11,578 nt of DNA. It comes from JAZLIL01 sp045617405. GTDB taxonomy: Bacteria > Bacillota > Clostridia > Lachnospirales > Lachnospiraceae. A program made the position numbers and the translations under genes. The DNA is taken from positions 1 through 11,578 of the forward strand of contig JAZLIL010000111.1 in assembly GCA_045617405.1 (NCBI GenBank), in the 5' to 3' direction. The notes beneath the pieces are model-generated. The model was not told the DNA's origin, did no database searches, and saw nothing but the letters and a program-made list of their open reading frames with translations. Below are positions 6,314 to 11,578 of this stretch, piece by piece (the first letter of the stretch is position 1; every line of letters starts with the position of its first letter).

Positions 6314-8458
6314 ATGGCGATCTGCAAGAGATGTCACAGACCTGTTCCCGACGGAGTAGATTTTTGTGATAACTGCAAAGTGAATATGGATACATTAGCA
6401 GACGAATCCTATTTGGAGAGTCTGCTTAGTTCTGTTATGGACAGTGATTCCGGACGTCGTTCAGAAAGAACATCAAAAAGTGAACCTGAACCCGAGTTTA
6501 TGCCCGAGCCTGAGCAGTCAGATGTTCTTGCTGAGGATCTTCTTGCCGATATTTTTGCAAACACAGACATTCCCGAAGAACTTCCCGAGACAGAATCTGT
6601 CGATTCCGATGATCTTGACGCTATTTTCAGCGATGCTGCTGTTTTTTTCAATGGCGATATTACTGATGAGACACCAGTTCGTGAAGAAGAACCGCTGATA
6701 GACGATTCACCGGTATTTGAAGAGGAATCTCTTGTTGATGATACGTTCGTTTTTGACGGGACGCCTGATTATGAAGAGGAGCCTGTTATTGACGAGTCAC
6801 CTGCTTTTGAAGAAGAGGCACTTTTTGGTGAATCAGCTGTTTCCGAAGAAGAGCCGTTCATTGACGAGTCACCTTTATTTGAAGAAGAGGCGCTTTTTGG
6901 TGAATCAGCTGTTTCCGAAGAAGAGCCGTTCATTGATGAGTCACCTTTATTTGAAGAAGAGGCACTTTTTGGTGAATCAGCTGTTTCCGAAGAAGAGCCT
7001 TTCATTGATGAGTCACCTGTATTTGAAGAAGAGGCACTTTTTGGAAAATCAGCTGTTTCCGAAGAAGAGCCTTTCATTGATGAGTCACCTGTATTTGAAG
7101 AAGAGGCACTTTTTGATGAATCAGCTGTTTCCGAAGAAGAGCCGTTCATTTATGATGCACCTGGTTATGACGAGACATCTGCTTCAGAAGATGAGCCTAT
7201 GATTGATGAGACTCCTGTTATAGAAGAGTCACCTATTCAAGAGATACCTGATATCGAAGAGATATCTTTGATTGATGAGACACCGGAAATTGCAGCATTG
7301 ATTAATGAATCGGCAGGACAGGAGACTATTTCAGCCGATTCACTGTTTGGCACTTCGCCTGACGAGGTTTCGTTCATTGATGAGTCACCCGAAATTGCAT
7401 TCGCAGATTCTGAAAGCTTTGAATTCGGTGATGGTGGGGGAACGTTTAGTGTAGACAATCTTTTCGGAGATATGGGCATTGATGCGGTTCCCGGGATTAG
7501 CGATATTTCTCCTGAAGAAACAAGTGATATAAGCGATATTCTTACATCTCTTGATGACGGAGATATTGAGAACGAGATAAGCGGTCTTGATAAAGACGCT
7601 TCTAAGCAGGCAAAGAAACTTCCCAAGAGTATGTTTGAGAAGCTTTTTGCCAATACCGGAACCGACTTTACACCTGAGCAGATAGAAAAGCTTAAGTTGG
7701 AAGAGGATGAGAAGCGCAAGGCGGACACTGAGAAAAAAGAGCAGCAAAAGATTGCAAAGGCTGAAGCGAAAACTGCAAAAGCTGAAGAAAACGCCAAGAG
7801 GAAAGAAGAGAAGAAGAAGGCTGCTGAGGACGTTAAGAAGCTTAAAAAGGAAGAAAAGGCAGCCATTAAGGAAAAGAAGAAGCAGGAGAGGGAAGCTCTT
7901 GAATCTCTTGACGAGTATGATTTTGCCCAAGGCAAGATCAACAAGGCAGGAACACTTATCCTTGTGATTTTCTTCTCAATAGTGGCACTCGTTATTGTAT
8001 TCGGTACTGATCTGTTCACATATTCGCTAAGTATCAGAAATGCCACTGTACATTTCAGCAAAAAGTACTATAATGAGGCTTATTATGATGTTTACGGTCT
8101 TGAGATAAAGGATGATGATGTTGAACTTTATGACAGAATTATTACTGTCATGTATGTTAACAAGCAGCTCAATTCTTTCAAGAATTTTTATGCAATTGAA
8201 GAGTACGATAAGGCGCTTGATTCACTTATTAAGGGACTGTGGAAGTACAACAGGTACATTGAGCTTGCTCGTATGTTGGGCATTGAAAACGATCTGAATT
8301 ATGTCAGAAGTCAGATATTAACCGAGCTTGATTCAAAGTATGGACTTTCTGAGGATGAGGCAATGCTTTTGATGGCGGAAGAAGGTACGCCTGAATACAG
8401 CGAGTATATCTATGACCTTGTAGATGTCCAGTACTCGAGGGAGAAAGAACTTAAATGA
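6314..8458 (+). CDS. Zinc-ribbon, acidic-repeat, coiled-coil single-pass membrane protein, function unknown
   Basis: A 714-residue protein I cannot name. The N-terminus is a zinc ribbon, CKRC (4-7) and CDNC (18-21). A very acidic region runs to about residue 430. It holds repeats of EEEPFIDESP type; five 24-residue units occupy 154-273, and degenerate versions lie on both sides. A Lys/Glu-rich, probably coiled-coil stretch (about 447-530) is net basic. One membrane helix follows (about 546-568), then a soluble C-terminal domain of about 145 residues, possibly helical with TPR-like pairs. With no signal peptide, the ribbon, repeats and coil are probably cytoplasmic and the C-terminal domain outside. 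GGAGA (6299-6303) lies 10 bases before the ATG. The gene follows a terminator, and its stop overlaps hisH (ATGA). A scaffold or sensor at the membrane is a guess only. Confidence 0.85.
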   Translation: MAICKRCHRPVPDGVDFCDNCKVNMDTLADESYLESLLSSVMDSDSGRRSERTSKSEPEPEFMPEPEQSDVLAEDLLADIFANTDIPEELPETESVDSDDLDAIFSDAAVFFNGDITDETPVREEEPLIDDSPVFEEESLVDDTFVFDGTPDYEEEPVIDESPAFEEEALFGESAVSEEEPFIDESPLFEEEALFGESAVSEEEPFIDESPLFEEEALFGESAVSEEEPFIDESPVFEEEALFGKSAVSEEEPFIDESPVFEEEALFDESAVSEEEPFIYDAPGYDETSASEDEPMIDETPVIEESPIQEIPDIEEISLIDETPEIAALINESAGQETISADSLFGTSPDEVSFIDESPEIAFADSESFEFGDGGGTFSVDNLFGDMGIDAVPGISDISPEETSDISDILTSLDDGDIENEISGLDKDASKQAKKLPKSMFEKLFANTGTDFTPEQIEKLKLEEDEKRKADTEKKEQQKIAKAEAKTAKAEENAKRKEEKKKAAEDVKKLKKEEKAAIKEKKKQEREALESLDEYDFAQGKINKAGTLILVIFFSIVALVIVFGTDLFTYSLSIRNATVHFSKKYYNEAYYDVYGLEIKDDDVELYDRIITVMYVNKQLNSFKNFYAIEEYDKALDSLIKGLWKYNRYIELARMLGIENDLNYVRSQILTELDSKYGLSEDEAMLLMAEEGTPEYSEYIYDLVDVQYSREKELK
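6773..7132 (+). repeat. Five tandem 72-bp coding repeats (24 residues each)
   Basis: Units begin at 6773, 6845, 6917, 6989 and 7061, with a partial sixth from 7133. Adjacent units 2-3, 3-4 and 4-5 differ by only about 2, 4 and 3 bases, so amplification is recent or kept uniform by recombination. The period is a multiple of three, so gain or loss of a unit preserves the frame. Unit 1 is more divergent in its first half. Confidence 0.95.
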
Positions 8459-9075
8459 TCACAATTATTGATTATGATGCGGGCAATATGCTTAGCGTAA
8501 AAAAGGCATTTGAGCATCTTGGCGAAGACGTTTTGATAAGCCGTGACAAGGAAGAAATCATGGCAGCCGACCGTCTTGTACTGCCTGGTGTCGGTGCCTT
8601 TTATGATTGTATGGATAAGCTTCAAAGATATGAGCTTGTCGATGTGGTAAAGGATTATGCAAAGACCGGAAAACCGTTTCTCGGGATTTGCCTCGGGATG
8701 CAGCTTCTATTTGATTACAGTGAAGAAACAATCGGTACAAATCTTGCGAGAGTTGATGGTCTCTCAATATTGCCGGGTGCAATAAAGCTGATTCCGAAGA
8801 AAGAAGGCTTAAAGGTTCCTCACATGGGCTGGAATTCAATCAGTAAGCCTAAAGAGTCGAAGATTCTGGCCGGAATTAATGAAGGAAGCTTTGTTTACTT
8901 CGTCCATTCTTACTATGTTGAAGCTGCCAATGACGATATGGTTGCTGCAGTGACTGATTATGGCAAATTAATTCATGCAGCCGTTGAATATGATAATGTC
9001 ATCGGCTGTCAGTTCCATCCCGAGAAGAGCGGCGAAGTAGGTCTTGCAGTTCTGAAGAATTTCTGTTGTCTGTAA
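8455..9075 (+). CDS. hisH: Imidazole glycerol phosphate synthase, glutaminase subunit
   Basis: HisH hydrolyses glutamine and channels ammonia to HisF in the fifth step of histidine biosynthesis, where PRFAR becomes IGP and AICAR. It is a class I glutamine amidotransferase of 206 residues, the usual length. The nucleophile is Cys79 in GICLGMQLLF, and the catalytic partners are His188 and Glu190 in QFHPEKSG. The N-terminus reads IDYDAGNMLSVKKAFEHLG (most homologues have GN-L-x-S-V), and the oxyanion-strand LPGVGAF is present. The ATG overlaps the stop of the preceding zinc-ribbon gene by four bases (ATGA), and hisF starts 10 bases after its stop. No other his gene is in the window, so this is a detached hisHF pair or the edge of a rearranged operon. 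Confidence 0.96.
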   Translation: MITIIDYDAGNMLSVKKAFEHLGEDVLISRDKEEIMAADRLVLPGVGAFYDCMDKLQRYELVDVVKDYAKTGKPFLGICLGMQLLFDYSEETIGTNLARVDGLSILPGAIKLIPKKEGLKVPHMGWNSISKPKESKILAGINEGSFVYFVHSYYVEAANDDMVAAVTDYGKLIHAAVEYDNVIGCQFHPEKSGEVGLAVLKNFCCL

Positions 9076-9085
9076 GGAGGGCGGC

Positions 9086-9844
9086 ATGCTCACAAAAAGA
9101 ATAATTCCCTGCCTTGATGTAAAGGACGGCAGAGTTGTAAAAGGAACTAATTTTGTTAATCTTCGCGATGCGGGAGACCCTGTCGAGTGTGGTGCAATGT
9201 ACGGCAGACTCGGAGCGGATGAACTTGTATTTCTTGATATTACAGCCACGAGCGATGCAAGAAGGACTGTTGTTGAAATGGCTGAAAAAGTTGCAAAGAC
9301 GGTGTTTATCCCGTTTACTGTTGGCGGCGGAATCAGAAGCGTAGACGATTTTAAGAACCTGTTGCGTGCAGGCGCCGATAAGGTGGCTGTTAATTCGGCG
9401 GCAATTGACAGGCCGGAGCTTATCAGTGAGGCTGCAGAAAAGTTTGGACGACAGTGCGTTGTTCTTGCCATTGATGCAAAGCGAAATGACAAGGGCGGCT
9501 GGAATGTTTTTAAAGCCGGCGGCAGAATCGATACCGGTATTGATGCACTTTGGTGGGCCGCAGAAGGTGAAAGGCTCGGCGCAGGCGAAATACTTCTTAC
9601 GAGCATGGACTGCGATGGAACAAAGGCCGGTTACGATCTTGAATTGACGGCAAATGTGTCCGAAAATGCCGATATTCCCGTTATTGCATCAGGCGGAGCA
9701 GGTACCATGGGACATTTTTATGATGCAATCAGTGAGGGAAAGGCAGATGCTGTTCTCGCTGCGTCACTGTTCCATTTCGGAGAGATTGGAATCGGTGAGT
9801 TAAAGAAATATCTTGCGGACAGAGGTGTAAGCGTCAGATTATGA
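9086..9844 (+). CDS. hisF: Imidazole glycerol phosphate synthase, cyclase subunit
   Basis: HisF is the (beta/alpha)8-barrel cyclase that joins ammonia from HisH to PRFAR, giving imidazole glycerol phosphate for histidine and AICAR for purine synthesis. Its 252 residues are the standard length. The catalytic acids sit at their canonical numbers: Asp11 in CLDVKDGRVVKGTNF and Asp130 in VLAIDAKRN. Phosphate-binding glycines GGGIR, ASGGAG and the motif LTSMDCDGTKAGYDL are present. GGAGG (9076-9080) is 5 bases ahead of the ATG. The stop overlaps the queA start (ATGA), which suggests translational coupling to tRNA modification rather than to hisI/hisE, as is more usual in his operons. Confidence 0.97.
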   Translation: MLTKRIIPCLDVKDGRVVKGTNFVNLRDAGDPVECGAMYGRLGADELVFLDITATSDARRTVVEMAEKVAKTVFIPFTVGGGIRSVDDFKNLLRAGADKVAVNSAAIDRPELISEAAEKFGRQCVVLAIDAKRNDKGGWNVFKAGGRIDTGIDALWWAAEGERLGAGEILLTSMDCDGTKAGYDLELTANVSENADIPVIASGGAGTMGHFYDAISEGKADAVLAASLFHFGEIGIGELKKYLADRGVSVRL

Positions 9845-10962
9845 TGGACAGATTAATGGAATTTTCAACAAAGAGAAGTGATTACTTCTATGAGCTGCCG
9901 CAAGAGCTTATCGCACAGGATCCTCTTACCGACAGATCATCATCAAGACTTCTTGTATTAAATCGTGACACAGGTGCAATTGAGCACAGGACATTTAAGG
10001 ATGTTATTGAGTATCTTGAGCCCGGAGACTGCCTTGTGATTAACGATACAAAGGTAATCCCCGCCAGACTTATCGGTGAGCTTATTGTTGACAACAGTCA
10101 TATTCTTCCGGGACACAGCCCGCAAAAGGAAGGCAGACCTGTAGAGATTCTTCTTTTGAATCGTCTTAGTGATACAGACTGGGAATGCATAGTAAAACCG
10201 GGCAAAAAAATCAGAGCAGGTTCAAAGGTGAGCTTCGGAAACGGAAAGCTCACAGGTGAGATAATATATGTCAGAGATGATGGTAACAGGGAGATAAGAT
10301 TTACTTACAAGGGAATTTTCGAAGAAATCCTTGATGAGCTTGGAACAATGCCGCTTCCTCCTTACATCACGCATAAACTTGAAGATCAGAGCAGGTATCA
10401 GACTGTCTATGCGAAAAACTCCGGCAGTGCCGCTGCACCGACGGCAGGACTTCACTTTACGCAGGAACTTCTTGAAAGAATCGAGAAAAAAGGCGTTAAG
10501 ATTGCGAGAGTAACACTTCATGTGGGACTTGGAACGTTCAGGCCGGTCAAGGAGGAGGATATCCTTGAGCACAAGATGCATTCCGAGTGTTATCGCATTT
10601 CAAAGGGTGCAGCCGATTTGATAAACGAAACAAAAAAGGCAGGAAAGCGCGTTATATGTGTCGGAACGACGTCGTGCAGAACAATTGAATCTGCGGCAAC
10701 AGAGGATGGATTCGTTGTGGCAGGAGAGGATGACACCGAGATTTTCATATACCCGGGATACAAGTTTAAGGTACTTGACTGCCTGATAACGAATTTTCAT
10801 CTTCCCGAGTCAACGCTTATCATGCTTGTAAGTGCGCTTGCCGGCAGGACAACGATACTTAATGCCTACAAGGAGGCAGTTGAGAAGCGTTACAGATTCT
10901 TCAGCTTCGGAGATGCAATGTTCATCACAAGCGGGAAAAACAGCGGTGGTTATTATGAGTGA
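9841..10962 (+). CDS. queA: S-adenosylmethionine:tRNA ribosyltransferase-isomerase
   Basis: QueA transfers and isomerises the ribosyl part of SAM onto 7-aminomethyl-7-deazaguanine in tRNA, making epoxyqueuosine at the wobble position of GUN anticodons. Family signatures are SDYFYELPQELIAQDPL at the N-terminus, INDTKVIPARL, TMPLPPYI, SAAAPTAGLHFT, LHVGLGTFRPV, and TNFHLPESTLIMLVSALAG followed by RYRFFSFGDAM near the end. At 373 residues it is longer than the usual 340-350. Much of the excess is an insert of roughly 14 residues around HILPGHSPQKEGRP (about residues 87-100) and a short extra C-terminus. I use the ATG overlapping the hisF stop; in-frame ATGs at 9844 and 9856 are alternatives, and the latter is nearer the usual N-terminus. 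The end overlaps lepB by 8 bases. Confidence 0.96.
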   Translation: MMDRLMEFSTKRSDYFYELPQELIAQDPLTDRSSSRLLVLNRDTGAIEHRTFKDVIEYLEPGDCLVINDTKVIPARLIGELIVDNSHILPGHSPQKEGRPVEILLLNRLSDTDWECIVKPGKKIRAGSKVSFGNGKLTGEIIYVRDDGNREIRFTYKGIFEEILDELGTMPLPPYITHKLEDQSRYQTVYAKNSGSAAAPTAGLHFTQELLERIEKKGVKIARVTLHVGLGTFRPVKEEDILEHKMHSECYRISKGAADLINETKKAGKRVICVGTTSCRTIESAATEDGFVVAGEDDTEIFIYPGYKFKVLDCLITNFHLPESTLIMLVSALAGRTTILNAYKEAVEKRYRFFSFGDAMFITSGKNSGGYYE

Positions 10963-11542
10963 AAAAGAAAAAAGCTGCGAGAAGGATTATGAGATTGTAA
11001 ACGGGAAAAAAGTCATGACAAAAAGTGCTGTGATAAGAGAGGCGCTGAGTTGGGTACTTATCATAGTCGTTGCATACGTTCTCGCTTACATTGTTACTCA
11101 TTTCCTGATAATTAAGGCAATCGTACCTACGGGATCTATGGAGCCGACAATCAATGTCAACGATATGCTTGTTGGAAACAGGTTGTGCTACGTTTTCGAC
11201 GAGCCTGAGAGGGGTGACATTGTTATTTTTGAGTATCCCGACAATCCCGAGGAGAACTATGTGAAGAGGCTTATCGGGCTTCCGGGTGACACTGTGGAGA
11301 TGAAGGATGGCTATGTTTACCTCAACGGAAGTGAGACACCTCTTGATGAGCCGTATCTGAAGTGCAAGAGAAAGGGAAATTACGGTCCATATGAAGTTCC
11401 GGAGGGTGGATATTTTATGCTCGGCGACAACAGAAATAATTCTCTTGATTCGAGATTCTGGCAGAATACCTTTGTAACGAAAGACCAGATTATCGGAAAG
11501 GTCTGGTTCAGATATAAGCCGACTCTTGACCGCATAGAGTGA
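10955..11542 (+). CDS. lepB: Signal peptidase I
   Basis: This membrane-anchored serine protease removes Sec signal peptides at the outer face of the membrane. Its 195 residues fit the single-spanning Gram-positive SipS type: a cytoplasmic N-terminus, one helix (about 29-53), then the catalytic domain. The Ser-Lys dyad is Ser61 in PTGSMEPT and Lys104 in YVKRLIGLPGD, and the conserved GDNRNNSLDSR box is near residue 150. I chose the ATG at 10955: GGTGG lies about 5 bases upstream and the overlap with queA is 8 bases. The longer frame from 10832 would translate out of frame through queA. Both lipoproteins in this window would instead need signal peptidase II, so the neighbourhood is not a dedicated export cluster. 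Confidence 0.95.
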   Translation: MSEKEKSCEKDYEIVNGKKVMTKSAVIREALSWVLIIVVAYVLAYIVTHFLIIKAIVPTGSMEPTINVNDMLVGNRLCYVFDEPERGDIVIFEYPDNPEENYVKRLIGLPGDTVEMKDGYVYLNGSETPLDEPYLKCKRKGNYGPYEVPEGGYFMLGDNRNNSLDSRFWQNTFVTKDQIIGKVWFRYKPTLDRIE

Positions 11543-11548
11543 TTTATA

Positions 11549-11578
11549 CTTTTATATGAGCAAGTAGCGAAGCGGATT
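11549..11578 (+). repeat. Dispersed 30-bp intergenic repeat, copy 2 (cut by window end)
   Basis: It begins 7 bases after the lepB stop with CTTTTATATGAGCAAG and ends at the last base with AGCGGATT. It differs from the copy at 2215-2244 at two positions (C/T and A/G). The hairpins that precede copy 1 are absent here, so the shared unit begins at CTTTTATATGAG. Confidence 0.85.

Noticed and set aside
6773..7132. Possible CRISPR array, from regular 72-bp spacing
   Set aside because: Whole units are near-identical with no variable spacers, and they lie in frame within a coding gene.
6769..7149. Long Ser-rich open frame on the - strand through the repeats
   Set aside because: It is the mirror of the 72-bp acidic repeats (GAA/GAG read as TTC/CTC and shifted to Ser codons); no ribosome binding site, and the + strand frame is clearly the gene.
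6717..7202. Lys/Leu/Phe-rich open frame in another + frame across the repeats
   Set aside because: Any repeat whose unit is a multiple of three and lacks stops keeps other frames open; there is no start signal, and composition is an artefact.
7237..8061. Long - strand open frames opposite the coiled-coil region
   Set aside because: Ser/Phe/Leu-rich shadow of Lys/Glu codons on the + strand.
8968..9606. - strand open frame opposite hisF
   Set aside because: Antisense to a gene with canonical catalytic residues; low-complexity Ser/Ala composition and no start signal.
10832..10954. N-terminal extension of signal peptidase I
   Set aside because: It reads out of frame through conserved queA codons; ATG 10955 gives a normal short cytoplasmic tail.

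Overview
The window is a fully co-oriented (+ strand) stretch of a bacterial chromosome. Moderate-to-low GC, strong GGAGG-type ribosome binding sites, TTG starts, Sec lipoproteins and the gene content point to a Clostridia member of the Bacillota. The family Lachnospiraceae is my best guess, from the style of the lipoproteins and the zinc-ribbon protein; no rRNA or other taxonomic marker is present.

Region 1 (1-2073) is the end of a sulfur-related operon. It holds the 3' part of a sulfonate/nitrate/taurine-type ABC permease, overlapping APS kinase (cysC), which overlaps a divergent cyclophilin-type lipoprotein. Region 2 (2074-2274) is intergenic and unusually structured: an 18-bp perfect palindrome, three successive hairpins and a 30-bp sequence that recurs (28/30) at the last bases of the window, after lepB.

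Region 3 (2275-6250) is a signalling block. An OmpR-type response regulator and its membrane histidine kinase are followed by a promoter, a lipoprotein with a Pro/Glu linker, and CheV (CheW-receiver fusion). A perfect-stem terminator closes the block. Region 4 (6314-11542) looks like one transcription unit with overlapping or closely spaced genes. It begins with a large unrecognised zinc-ribbon/acidic-repeat/coiled-coil/one-TM protein, followed by hisH, hisF, queA and lepB.

Most genes belong to well-known families. The parts that do not reduce to standard annotation are the structured repeat element ahead of the two-component system, the zinc-ribbon protein with its nested 12/24-residue repeats, and the divergent cyclophilin. 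I see no rRNA, tRNA, CRISPR array, intact transposase gene, phage gene or defence system.
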